DNA of 64,000 nt from Oscillospiraceae bacterium (lineage in GTDB: Bacteria; Bacillota; Clostridia; Oscillospirales; Ruminococcaceae): contig CAAGJO010000003.1 in NCBI GenBank assembly GCA_900770285.1, positions 45,645 through 109,644 on the forward strand, read 5' to 3'. Positions within the stretch are counted from its first letter, which is position 1, and every line of letters starts with the position of its first letter. Below the pieces are notes generated by a model. That model was not told the origin of the DNA and did not search any database. It saw only the letters and a list, made by a program, of their open reading frames with translations. The position numbers and the translations under genes are program-made. Positions 34,798 to 43,195 of this stretch are shown here, one piece after another.

Positions 34798-35726
34798 TAT
34801 ATCGTCTCCTTTAGTGAAACAAGCGAATTATATTCGGGTTTTATGATTTTGTAAAGTTCACAGCCACGCTGTTTTTTATATATTCTCAGCATAGAGATAT
34901 AAAGTTCCTGCTTTGTTTGGGACGAACAAATGCTTTGTTCTATTTTTGAAATATCCTCATTGGAGCAATGGTCTTTTAGCAGTCTTGTAAGCTCTTTACT
35001 AAGGGTGGTTTTGCTTTCTGATGTTTGCTTTGGTGTTTCATTTTCAGAATTGGAAAGCTTCTTAAGCACTGTATATTTGGGCCGAAGATTTTTGTAAAGC
35101 TCAGTAGCATCCTGCTTGAAAATTTTTGCGAGTTCATTATGAAAGCTTTCTTTCGTATCTGAAATTTTAAGACAGTTTTCAATAGACTGAATGTTCTCCG
35201 ATGTAACATTTTCTCCTAAAATGGAGATAATATAGTCGGTGGAATTGTTCGGTCTTTTTTTATAGGTACGTTTTTTCTGTCTGGGTTGTTCAGTAACTTC
35301 AGCCGGCAGTTCTTGTATTTCTTCAGTTTTGCTGTTTGCAGATTTATATTCCAAAGCTTTGTCGATGTTTTGTACCCTATAAACTAAGCAGTCGGTTGTT
35401 GCTTCAGGATATACATTCCAGAAATCATGTAGCTTGTCAAATCCCTTGTCATTGCTGATAACGAAAATATATTCGTTTTCTCCTTTGGCAACAATATATC
35501 CCAAAGCAGTTGCAAGCTGAAAATCAAGAGCGTTTTTACCGCCTACTTTCACTTTGCAGTATTGAATATCCGCTGTGGATTTCATAATAAGGCTATGCAT
35601 TTCAAAACTTATAGTGTCTGAATTTTCGCTGTAGAAAATGATTACTTTATCGCCATTGCCCAGCTTTTCAATGCCTGTCAGTCCGGCGGATTTAACATTT
35701 TCAAAATCTACCATGTATGTGTTCAT
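34797..35726 (-). CDS. NYN/PIN-like domain protein with two C-terminal helical repeats
   Basis: 309 residues. Residues 1-120 form a PIN-like nuclease fold: MVDFENVKS carries the first acidic residue, NALDFQLATALG the middle pair and VISNDKGFD the third. A polar linker (RQKKRTYKKRP) follows. The rest is two related helical units, about 155-215 and 245-305, each ending in an LYK-(N/I)-(L/I)-(R/K)-P-(K/E)-Y motif, so it arose by duplication. It overlaps SGNH upstream by ATGA and yfcE downstream. An RNase role is probable from the fold. Confidence 0.75.
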   Translation of the reverse strand: MNTYMVDFENVKSAGLTGIEKLGNGDKVIIFYSENSDTISFEMHSLIMKSTADIQYCKVKVGGKNALDFQLATALGYIVAKGENEYIFVISNDKGFDKLHDFWNVYPEATTDCLVYRVQNIDKALEYKSANSKTEEIQELPAEVTEQPRQKKRTYKKRPNNSTDYIISILGENVTSENIQSIENCLKISDTKESFHNELAKIFKQDATELYKNLRPKYTVLKKLSNSENETPKQTSESKTTLSKELTRLLKDHCSNEDISKIEQSICSSQTKQELYISMLRIYKKQRGCELYKIIKPEYNSLVSLKETI

Positions 35727-36721
35727 TTTTTGTTTCTTACTCCTTTTTGTTTATTGACAACTATAAATATAAGTGCTGTTGTCAGCGTTGTAAATATGAA
35801 AATCAAAGCCAGGATAATCACATTCTTTTTAGTGAAAAACGGCTTTTCTGTTTTGGGTGTTTGCACTTCTATGGCTTTTTCATAGCTGTATTTTTGTGTT
35901 CTTAATACCTTATCTACACATTGAGCAATGATGTTGTGTCCTTCCTGGGTTGGATGAATGTCAAAACTATTAATTCTTGTAAGAGTATCGCCTTTGCCGT
36001 TAAATACTGTTGCAACATCTGCAATAAGATACTTTCCGTTTTCATCATCTTTGTGCTTAATAATGCTTTCATTCAATTTGTCTATCTTTTCTTTGGCAAA
36101 GTCAGTAAATTGAGTTAAACCTTTCATTTGGTCAAATGGGTTATATAGTGTCTGCAAAACTATAACGGCATTGGATTTTTCATTTATATAATGTGAAATT
36201 TCAGATATGTTCTTGTCAAAAGCCGTCAGGTTATTTTCTAATGTGCTGTCAAGACTGGTGATTGATTGAATAATCTCATATAAATCTATGCTTTGAGAAT
36301 CGGTATTCTGAAATTTTCTTAGTACGTCCAGAATAACTGAAAGCATATCATTGCCGCCGATTGAAACTACTATTGCATCAGCAGATTTAAGATAGGTGTC
36401 ATACTTTCCGTTTTGAAGACTTTTCAGCAATTCCCCGGAAGTCTGTCCGTCAATAGCAAGATTCTTTTGGGTTACGTCGCATGCTTTATCAAGTTCCTTG
36501 GTATATTGCCGAGTAAGCTGATTTGCATATGAATTGCAATTTTCTTTGCCGTTCTGGTACCCCTCAAGACCATATCCTGTCGCAATAGAGTCTCCCAAAA
36601 ATAAAAGGCTGTGAGGCACGGGTATTTCAGTTGTTTCATATTTAGTATCAGCTGTACAGTTTATTTGGATGGTTATAACAAGTAGTGCAGCCAGAAGAGA
36701 AGAAAACAGTTTTTTTATCAT
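35723..36721 (-). CDS. Exported, membrane-tethered SGNH/GDSL hydrolase
   Basis: 332-residue esterase-type protein with a signal peptide (about 1-24) and a C-terminal membrane helix (VIILALIFIFTTLTTALIFIVV) followed by a basic end. Block I is FLGDSIATGYG with the nucleophile Ser, block III is SIGGNDML, and block V is DIHPTQEGH with the catalytic Asp and His. It should act outside the cell on acetyl or acyl esters, perhaps of wall polymers or carbohydrates. Its stop overlaps the start of the NYN gene by four bases. Confidence 0.85.
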   Translation of the reverse strand: MIKKLFSSLLAALLVITIQINCTADTKYETTEIPVPHSLLFLGDSIATGYGLEGYQNGKENCNSYANQLTRQYTKELDKACDVTQKNLAIDGQTSGELLKSLQNGKYDTYLKSADAIVVSIGGNDMLSVILDVLRKFQNTDSQSIDLYEIIQSITSLDSTLENNLTAFDKNISEISHYINEKSNAVIVLQTLYNPFDQMKGLTQFTDFAKEKIDKLNESIIKHKDDENGKYLIADVATVFNGKGDTLTRINSFDIHPTQEGHNIIAQCVDKVLRTQKYSYEKAIEVQTPKTEKPFFTKKNVIILALIFIFTTLTTALIFIVVNKQKGVRNKK

Positions 36722-36745
36722 ATAGTCCTTTCTTGATTAGTTAAA

Positions 36746-36773
36746 GGGCAGAAAGCGATAAAACTTTCTGCCC
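36746..36773 (-). terminator. Terminator after ireB
   Basis: GGGCAGAAAG pairs with CTTTCTGCCC across an 8-base loop. The T tract is short (TTTAAC), but the stem is perfect. Confidence 0.7.
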
Positions 36774-36789
36774 GTTTAAGCTTTGTTAT

Positions 36790-37035
36790 TTATGATTGAA
36801 GATATGACTTTACAAGTTCTTCTAGTAATTCATCTCTGTCAATATGGCGGATTAAATTACGAGCATTGTTGTAAGTGGTTATGTATGTCGGGTCTTCAGA
36901 AAGAATATAGCCGACAATTTGGTTTATTGGATTATAACCCTTAACTTTTAATGCATCATAAATAGTTGTTAAAGTCTTTTTTAATTCTATATTTTTATCT
37001 CGTCCGACTGAAAATTCCATAGTACGATCGTCCAT
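36790..37035 (-). CDS. ireB: IreB-family regulatory phosphoprotein (UPF0297)
   Basis: 81-residue protein matching IreB from end to end (FSVGRDKNIELKKTLTTIY, GYNPINQIVGYILSEDPTYI, DRDELLEELVKSYL). In Enterococcus, IreB is phosphorylated by the IreK Ser/Thr kinase and affects cephalosporin resistance. AGGAGCGGAG precedes the ATG. In many Clostridia it sits by alaS or ruvX; here it stands alone with its own promoter. Confidence 0.9.
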   Translation of the reverse strand: MDDRTMEFSVGRDKNIELKKTLTTIYDALKVKGYNPINQIVGYILSEDPTYITTYNNARNLIRHIDRDELLEELVKSYLQS

Positions 37036-37084
37036 TTTTCTCCGCTCCTTTTGTCCTATACTATATTTATATTCTCATACTAGA

Positions 37085-37113
37085 ATTATAACACAATAAT
37101 TTATAAATAACAA
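37085..37113 (-). promoter_or_regulatory. Promoter of ireB
   Basis: TTGTTA (37113-37108), 17 bases, TATAAT (37090-37085) on the minus strand. Confidence 0.6.
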
Positions 37114-37153
37114 GTACTATTTTGTGATTTTTAGAAAATAATCTATATCTTTT

Positions 37154-39556
37154 TTATTTTCTTAAGAATACTCCAATTTTTTCAAGAGCTTTAAGTGCTT
37201 TGTCCATAGCCTTGTCAGCGTGGTCGTCTGTTAATGTTCCGTCGTGTGATCTCATAGAGATTGAATATGATACAGACTTTTTGCCCTCGTCAATTTGCTT
37301 ACCCTTGTATACGTCAAACAGAGTAATCTTCTCAAGAATATTTCCAACAGCATTCTTAATTGTTTTTTCAATTTTTGCAACGGGTATTTCATCGTCACAG
37401 ATAAGTGAAAGGTCACGAGTTGTTGCAGGGAATTTCGGAAGAGGTTTGTAAGTCTTTTGAAGATTACACTTATCCATAAGTTCGGTTACGTTTATCTTGC
37501 CAACATATGCTCTTGTGCCTATTGAGTAATTTTCCAGAACAGTTGGATGCAGTTCACCGAAAATACCAACTTCTTCACCGTCAACCTTTACAACAGCAAC
37601 TCTGCCCGGATGAAAAGCTGAAACCTCTCCGAAAATGCTGTCGTTTTCAGGACGTTCATATTCAACATCTTCAGCGCCAAGTCTGTCCATAAGACCTTCT
37701 ACAACGCCCTTTATTGTATAGAAATCAACTTCGCCGGTACCATACATACCGAATCCAAGACGGTGAGGCTCAACAGGGAGAACTTCGTTTTCTACTGGGA
37801 TATATTCGTTTGAAAGCTCGAATACTGAGCATTCTTCATTTCTGTTGTTATAGTTTCTTGCAAGAACTTCACAAACAGAAGGAATAATAGTTGTTCTCAT
37901 AATGCTTGTATCTTCGCCCAAAGGATTAGTAATTACAACTGCGTTTCTGAGGCCTGAGTCTTTAGGGAGATTAATTTTGTCAAAGCTTTTCGGAGAAACA
38001 AATGAGAATGTTGAGATCTGATTTACACCCATAGAAAGCATAGTTTCAACAACCTTGTTTTCAAAAATCTGCTTTGGAGTTTTTTTCGCTTCTGCAACAC
38101 CTGAAACGAGTGTGCTTGGGATTTTGTCATAGCCATACATTCTTGCAACTTCTTCTGCAATGTCGGCTTTACATTCAATATCTACTCTGAAATACGGTGC
38201 ATAAACTTTGCCGTCTTTAACTGCAAATTCAAGCTTTTCAAGGTATTTTATCATATCGCTTTTAGGAATATCTGTACCCAGGAAATTATTGATCCAATCT
38301 GCGTCAAATACCACTGAGCTGTGTTCCTTGCTGCAGTTATCGCAGTCTATGAATGTTTTTACAACATCTCCTGCGTCAAGTTCTTCAACCAATTCAAAAG
38401 CTCTCATAAGTGCGTCATAGGTATTATTCGGATTAAGACCTTTTTCATATCTTGATGACGCTTCGGTTCTCATGCCAAGCTTTTTAGCTGTAGTTCTGAC
38501 AGATGCACCGTCGAAGCACGCTGATTCAAATACAACGGTTGTTGTATCTTCCATAATGCCGCTGAATTCACCACCCATAACGCCTGCAACAGCAATTGGT
38601 TTTTCCTCATCGGAAATAACAAGCATTTCTTCAGAAAGTATGCGTTCTTCGCCGTCAAGAGTGGTGATCTTTTCACCGTTTTCCGCATTTCTTACAACGA
38701 TTTGATTACCGTCAACATAGCGTTTATCAAAAGCGTGCATTGGGTGACCGTATTCAAGCATTACAAAGTTAGTGATATCAACAAGATTATTGATTGGACG
38801 GACACCGCAGGCACGAAGTCTTTCTCTCAGCCACAACGGAGAAGGCTTAATGCGTACGTTCTTAACTATGCCTGCCATATATCTCGGACAGAGCTTTGTG
38901 TTTTTAACTTCTACTGAAAGCTCGCTGTTAATATCGCCGTCAACGCCTTTAAACTGCGGCTTTGGAATATTCAGTGGTTTGTCAAAGGTTGCAGCAGCCT
39001 CTCTTGCAAGACCTGTAATTGACATACAGTCAGGTCTGTTTGATGTAATTTCAAATTCAACAGTTGTATCATTAAATCCGATTGCATCCTTAATGTCCAT
39101 ACCAAGAGTCTTTTCAACGTCATCACCGAGAATGAAAATGCCGTCCTCAATAGCATACGGGAAGTCGTTGACTGTAAGACCAAGTTCTCCCAAAGAACAG
39201 AGCATACCGTTGCTTTCAACACCTCTGAGTTTGCCTTTTTTGATTTTCTTTCCGCCGGGAAGTGTTGAACCGTGCAGTGCAACAGGAACAAAATCTCCTG
39301 CCTTGACATTCGGTGCACCTGTTACAATCTGCAAAGGTGTTTCCTCACCTACATTTACCTGACAAACAACAAGGTGATCTGAATCTTCATGAGGAACAAC
39401 GCTTAAAACCTGTCCTACAACTACTTTATTGATTTCTGAACCTTCTGTGCTGTAGCTTTCAACCTTTGAACCTGACAAAGTCATACCTGCACAGAATTCT
39501 TTTATATCACAGCCGCAGTTAACATAGTCTGCAAGCCATCTCATTGATAAATCCAT
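37154..39556 (-). CDS. pheT: Phenylalanyl-tRNA synthetase beta subunit
   Basis: 800-residue beta subunit of the (alpha-beta)2 enzyme that charges tRNA(Phe). Order: N-terminal domain with the tRNA-binding EMAP/OB fold (VVGQVLSVVPHEDSDHLVVCQV), the B3/B4 editing domain (RYMAGIVKNVRI, NLVDITNFVMLEYGHPMHA), the B5 domain, the catalytic-like core (AEEVARMYGYDKIP) and a C-terminal anticodon-binding ferredoxin fold (FPATTRDLSLICD). Length is normal. It follows pheS by 18 bases. Confidence 0.97.
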   Translation of the reverse strand: MDLSMRWLADYVNCGCDIKEFCAGMTLSGSKVESYSTEGSEINKVVVGQVLSVVPHEDSDHLVVCQVNVGEETPLQIVTGAPNVKAGDFVPVALHGSTLPGGKKIKKGKLRGVESNGMLCSLGELGLTVNDFPYAIEDGIFILGDDVEKTLGMDIKDAIGFNDTTVEFEITSNRPDCMSITGLAREAAATFDKPLNIPKPQFKGVDGDINSELSVEVKNTKLCPRYMAGIVKNVRIKPSPLWLRERLRACGVRPINNLVDITNFVMLEYGHPMHAFDKRYVDGNQIVVRNAENGEKITTLDGEERILSEEMLVISDEEKPIAVAGVMGGEFSGIMEDTTTVVFESACFDGASVRTTAKKLGMRTEASSRYEKGLNPNNTYDALMRAFELVEELDAGDVVKTFIDCDNCSKEHSSVVFDADWINNFLGTDIPKSDMIKYLEKLEFAVKDGKVYAPYFRVDIECKADIAEEVARMYGYDKIPSTLVSGVAEAKKTPKQIFENKVVETMLSMGVNQISTFSFVSPKSFDKINLPKDSGLRNAVVITNPLGEDTSIMRTTIIPSVCEVLARNYNNRNEECSVFELSNEYIPVENEVLPVEPHRLGFGMYGTGEVDFYTIKGVVEGLMDRLGAEDVEYERPENDSIFGEVSAFHPGRVAVVKVDGEEVGIFGELHPTVLENYSIGTRAYVGKINVTELMDKCNLQKTYKPLPKFPATTRDLSLICDDEIPVAKIEKTIKNAVGNILEKITLFDVYKGKQIDEGKKSVSYSISMRSHDGTLTDDHADKAMDKALKALEKIGVFLRK

Positions 39557-39574
39557 TATAATATACCTCCCGAA

Positions 39575-40594
39575 TTAAAACTGACCTAAAAATCTCATAT
39601 CGTTTTCGTAAAGCAGACGCATATCGTTAATGTTATATCTGCCCATGGTGATACGTTCAAGACCTATGCCAAATGCAAAACCGCTGTAAATTTCCGGGTC
39701 AATTCCACAGCCTTCAAGAACCTTTGGGTGTACCATTCCCGAACCGAGAAGTTCAACATATCCTTCACCTTTGCACATTGAACAGCCTTTTCCGTGACAG
39801 TTAAAGCACATAAGGTCAACCTCTGCCGATGGTTCGGTGTATGGGAAGTGATGAGGACGAAGTCTTATTTTGGCGTCCTCGCCGTAAAGACGTTTCATAA
39901 GCATTTCAAGAGTACCTTTGAGGTCGCTCATTGTAATGCCCTTGTCAACAACAAGACCTTCAATCTGGTGGAACAAAGGTGAATGTGTTGCGTCAACTGT
40001 ATCGGAACGATATACACGTCCCGGTGAGATAATTCTTATCGGCGGTTTCATTTTTTCCATTGTACGAATCTGCACACTGGAAGTCTGAGTTCTCAAAACC
40101 ACATTGTCATTAATATAGAATGTATCCTGTGTATCTCTGGCAGGGTGATGCTTTGGCATATTCAAGGCTTCAAAACAATAGTGGTCGGTTTCAACTTCCG
40201 GACCCTCAACAATGTCAAATCCCATTCCCAGAAATACGTCCTCAACCTCTTTAAGAACTGCGTTCAATGGGTGAGGTTTGCCAATCTTCTGAGTCTTGCC
40301 TGGCAGTGTGACATCAAGAGTTTCAGCTTTAAGTTTTGTCTCTGCCATGGCTGATTTGATTTCAGCTTGTCTTTCAGCAATAGCCTTTTCAATATTTGAG
40401 CGTACAGAGTTTGCAAGTTGACCGATAACCGGTCTTTCTTCCGGTGAAAGTTTGCCCATTTGCTTTAAAATTCCTGTAATTTCGCTTTTTTTGCCCAAGA
40501 ACTTTACTCTGAAATCCTCAAGCAGCTTTGAATCTTTAATTTCCTTAAGCTCTTTTTCAGCACGTTCCTGAATGCTAATAAGCTGATCCTTCAT
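39575..40594 (-). CDS. pheS: Phenylalanyl-tRNA synthetase alpha subunit
   Basis: 339-residue catalytic subunit. The N-terminal coiled coil (1-85) binds tRNA. The class II core shows HPLNAVLKEVEDVFLGMGF, motif 2 near ISPGRVYRSDTVDATHSPLFHQIEG, and motif 3 FAFGIGLERITMGRY. A C-x-x-C pair (CFNCHGKGCSMCKGEG) is normal in this group. A T-box leader with a Phe specifier lies upstream, so expression should rise when tRNA(Phe) is uncharged. Confidence 0.97.
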   Translation of the reverse strand: MKDQLISIQERAEKELKEIKDSKLLEDFRVKFLGKKSEITGILKQMGKLSPEERPVIGQLANSVRSNIEKAIAERQAEIKSAMAETKLKAETLDVTLPGKTQKIGKPHPLNAVLKEVEDVFLGMGFDIVEGPEVETDHYCFEALNMPKHHPARDTQDTFYINDNVVLRTQTSSVQIRTMEKMKPPIRIISPGRVYRSDTVDATHSPLFHQIEGLVVDKGITMSDLKGTLEMLMKRLYGEDAKIRLRPHHFPYTEPSAEVDLMCFNCHGKGCSMCKGEGYVELLGSGMVHPKVLEGCGIDPEIYSGFAFGIGLERITMGRYNINDMRLLYENDMRFLGQF

Positions 40595-40644
40595 ATAAAT
40601 TCAATCCTTTCATATAACATACGGATAACCGTAAAATTTACAAA

Positions 40645-40892
40645 AATAAAAAATGCCTTATCCCGAACTAATCAGGACAAGACTTGCTTGCTTTTACCAC
40701 CTATTAGTCAGAGAGCCGACACTCTCGCATCTTTAACGCAGGTTTACGTCTGTACTTACTTTTTTCGGCACAGCCACTCGCAAGTGAACTTCGGCTGAAT
40801 ATGAATCAAGCGACTTTCAGAAAACATAAAGCTATGCTGCCGCTTTCTCTGACATTCAATATTATCAGCGTACTCTCTTGGTCATAATGTTT
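40645..40892 (-). ncRNA. T-box leader of pheST, specifier UUC (Phe)
   Basis: On the minus strand the leader begins after the -10 box with AGAGAGTACGC. Nested arms CGC/GCG, TGAAT/ATTCA, CAGA/TCTG and AGCG/CGCT form a long stem I. The specifier loop holds TTC (40788-40786) followed by A, a Phe codon. The antiterminator bulge is AATAGGTGGTAAAAGC, with TGGT (40699-40696) complementary to the ACCA end of tRNA(Phe). A terminator stem (GTCTTGTCC with GGGATAAGGC, 40683-40651) and a T tract follow. Confidence 0.85.
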
Positions 40893-40898
40893 ATAAAA

Positions 40899-40927
40899 AT
40901 TATACCACACCTATAAGCTTTTTTCAA
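40899..40927 (-). promoter_or_regulatory. Promoter of pheST
   Basis: TTGAAA (40927-40922), 17 bases, TATAAT (40904-40899) on the minus strand, directly before the T-box leader. Confidence 0.8.
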
Positions 40928-40986
40928 GGGGTATTCATATATTTTTTACATATGATTTCAGACGGTTGTTTTTATAGTGAAACACA

Positions 40987-41015
40987 TTGACAAAGCATAA
41001 AAAAAATAGTACAAT
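40987..41015 (+). promoter_or_regulatory. Promoter of tcdA
   Basis: TTGACA (40987-40992), 17 bases, TACAAT (41010-41015). It argues for the tcdA start at 41062 rather than earlier in-frame codons. Confidence 0.75.
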
Positions 41016-41061
41016 TCTATATGTATTTGATATGTTAACTATGAATGTGAAAGGAGAATAT

Positions 41062-41817
41062 ATGTTAAACCAATTTTCAAGAACAGAAATTTTACTTGGC
41101 AAAGACGCTATGGACAAGCTCAGAAAATCAAGAGTTGCTGTTTTCGGCATAGGCGGAGTAGGAGGATATGTTTGTGAAGCTCTGGTCAGAAGCGGTGTTG
41201 GCGCTTTTGATTTAATAGACGATGATAAGGTATGTCTTACTAACCTTAACAGGCAGATAATTGCCACACGAAAAACAGTTGGGATGTATAAAGTTGATGC
41301 TATGAAAGACAGAATACTTGATATTAATCCTGACGCACAGGTAAATGTTCATAAAAGCTTTTTTTTGCCTGATAATGCCGATGAATTTCCATTTGAGGAA
41401 TATGATTACGTTGTTGATGCTGTTGATACCGTTACAGCCAAAATTGCACTTGTTATGAAAGCACAGGAAAAGTGTGTACCGATTATAAGTTCCATGGGTG
41501 CTGGGAATAAACTGGACGGAAGTCAGTTCAAAGTTGCTGACATATACCAGACAAAGGTTTGTCCATTGGCAAAGGTTATGCGTCGTGAGCTGAAAAAAAG
41601 AGGTATAAAAAAACTTAAAGTAGTTTACTCAGAGGAGCAGCCCACAAGACCGATAGACGATTTGTCAGTCAGCTGCAGAACACATTGCATCTGCCCTCTC
41701 GGGGCAAAGCATAAATGTACAGAGCGAAGAGATATCCCGGGAAGTCTGGCATTTGTACCGTCAGTAGCAGGACTGATAATCGGCGGAGAAGTTGTAAAGC
41801 ATTTAATTAAGCAGTAA
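41062..41817 (+). CDS. tcdA: tRNA threonylcarbamoyladenosine dehydratase (ThiF/E1 fold)
   Basis: 251-residue E1-like enzyme that closes t6A37 of ANN-decoding tRNAs to its cyclic form using ATP. The nucleotide loop is FGIGGVGGYVCEALVRSG, and NLNRQI carries the family Arg. YDYVVDAVDTVTAK is the metal/ATP strand, and Cys residues of SVSCRTHCICP are the usual late cysteines. The ATG at 41062 follows AAAGGAG. ThiF or MoeB proteins share the fold, but the length and the RHCICPLG-like end fit TcdA. Confidence 0.88.
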   Translation: MLNQFSRTEILLGKDAMDKLRKSRVAVFGIGGVGGYVCEALVRSGVGAFDLIDDDKVCLTNLNRQIIATRKTVGMYKVDAMKDRILDINPDAQVNVHKSFFLPDNADEFPFEEYDYVVDAVDTVTAKIALVMKAQEKCVPIISSMGAGNKLDGSQFKVADIYQTKVCPLAKVMRRELKKRGIKKLKVVYSEEQPTRPIDDLSVSCRTHCICPLGAKHKCTERRDIPGSLAFVPSVAGLIIGGEVVKHLIKQ

Positions 41818-41917
41818 TGAAATTATGAATACTGATAGTATTTTGCAGATATAATGCAGCATATCAGTTTTTGTTAACAGGGTTGATTTAATACTTTTAT
41901 ATGGCATTAGCTTGTCA

Positions 41918-41946
41918 TTGACACTAAAATGTATTTATGATACAAT
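41918..41946 (+). promoter_or_regulatory. Promoter of the first glycerophosphotransferase-like gene
   Basis: TTGACA (41918-41923), 17 bases, TACAAT (41941-41946). Confidence 0.75.
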
Positions 41947-41981
41947 ATTTACATAAATAATAGATAATGAAAGAGCATAAA

Positions 41982-43103
41982 ATGAACAAAATCAAATTTT
42001 TTATAAAGCAAATCGGGAAAATGGCAATTCAGCATATTTATTTGCCGCTGTTATACAAGAGGTATTCTCATTGCATGATAGAGGAGAAATCTGTCATATT
42101 TGCAGACGCACATCATAATTCAGTTCCTTTTAGCATGAAAAAAATGCATGAGTGTGTATCTATGTTGGACGGTGTAAAAGTATATGACATGTTTTATGAT
42201 TTCCAAAAATGCGGAATGATTGGCCTTATTAAGTGGATGAAAAAATTCATGAAGATTTATGCAAAGGCAGAGTATGTTTTTATTTGCGATAACTTTCTGC
42301 CTGTTTCAGCTTGTAAAAAGCGGAAAGAAACTAAGGTTATACAGCTTTGGCATGCGGGTGGAATAATGAAAAAAGCAGGATATGATGCAAAAGATGCTGT
42401 ACCTGAAATGTATATTGGAAATGTTTTTGCAAACTATAATTTGTGGACGGTAAGTTCACCAAACTGTGTGCCTGTTATTGAAAACTCAATGCATCAGCCA
42501 AAGGGAGTTGTTCAGGCAACGGGTATTTCAAGAACAGACATATATTATGATGAAGAATACAATGCTCGCTGCAGAGCAGAGTTTTACGCTGAATATCCTG
42601 ATGCCAAGGGTAAGAAAATCGTGGTATGGGCACCAACTTTTCGTGGAAATGCAGGGGATCCGCAGCTTTGCGGTGAAGTTGAGATTGACAATGCTTTTGA
42701 GCAGCTTGAGAATTGCTTTCTGGTTAAAAAGCTGCACCCGCATTTTGAAAACAAAAATCCTGAAAAAGTAACCTGTGATATTCCAAGTGAAAAGCTTTTT
42801 CCCGTTGCAGATTTGCTGATAACTGATTATTCTTCCATTGTTTTTGATTATCTTATATATCAGAAACCCTTTGTACTTTTTGCACCGGATCTGGATAAAT
42901 ATTTGCAAAATCATGGATGCTATATACCTTATGACTCATATCCTGCAACTGTTGCAAAAACATCTGAAGAACTTGTTGACGGAATAAAATACGAGCTTAA
43001 TTACAGGGAACAGTCTGATTTAAAAGAATGTTTCGATTACCATATGGGCAGCTGTGACGGCAGTTCCACCGAAAGAATCCTCAAAAATATAGGATTAATA
43101 TAG
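41982..43103 (+). CDS. CDP-glycerol:polyglycerophosphate glycerophosphotransferase-like protein
   Basis: 373-residue TagB/TagF-family GT-B enzyme. Visible motifs: LWHAGGIMKKAG near the first domain (HAGG-type His loop), VWAPTFRGN, LVKKLHPHF and ITDYSSIVFDY, the acceptor/nucleotide signature of the family. Such enzymes add glycerol-phosphate or ribitol-phosphate to a lipid-linked glycan. The ATG at 41982 is chosen because GAAAGAG lies just upstream; 41967 is possible. It stands alone on the plus strand, facing the large minus-strand operon across a terminator. Confidence 0.82.
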   Translation: MNKIKFFIKQIGKMAIQHIYLPLLYKRYSHCMIEEKSVIFADAHHNSVPFSMKKMHECVSMLDGVKVYDMFYDFQKCGMIGLIKWMKKFMKIYAKAEYVFICDNFLPVSACKKRKETKVIQLWHAGGIMKKAGYDAKDAVPEMYIGNVFANYNLWTVSSPNCVPVIENSMHQPKGVVQATGISRTDIYYDEEYNARCRAEFYAEYPDAKGKKIVVWAPTFRGNAGDPQLCGEVEIDNAFEQLENCFLVKKLHPHFENKNPEKVTCDIPSEKLFPVADLLITDYSSIVFDYLIYQKPFVLFAPDLDKYLQNHGCYIPYDSYPATVAKTSEELVDGIKYELNYREQSDLKECFDYHMGSCDGSSTERILKNIGLI

Positions 43104-43140
43104 TTTTTTGTTCTCAAGATATATTAAATTATAGAAATAA

Positions 43141-43175
43141 AGTCTTCTGTGGAAATTTTCACAGAAGACTTTTTT
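43141..43175. terminator. Bidirectional terminator
   Basis: AGTCTTCTGTG pairs with CACAGAAGACT, followed by six T; it separates convergent genes. Confidence 0.88.
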
Positions 43176-43195
43176 GTAATGTTTATTTTATCTTT

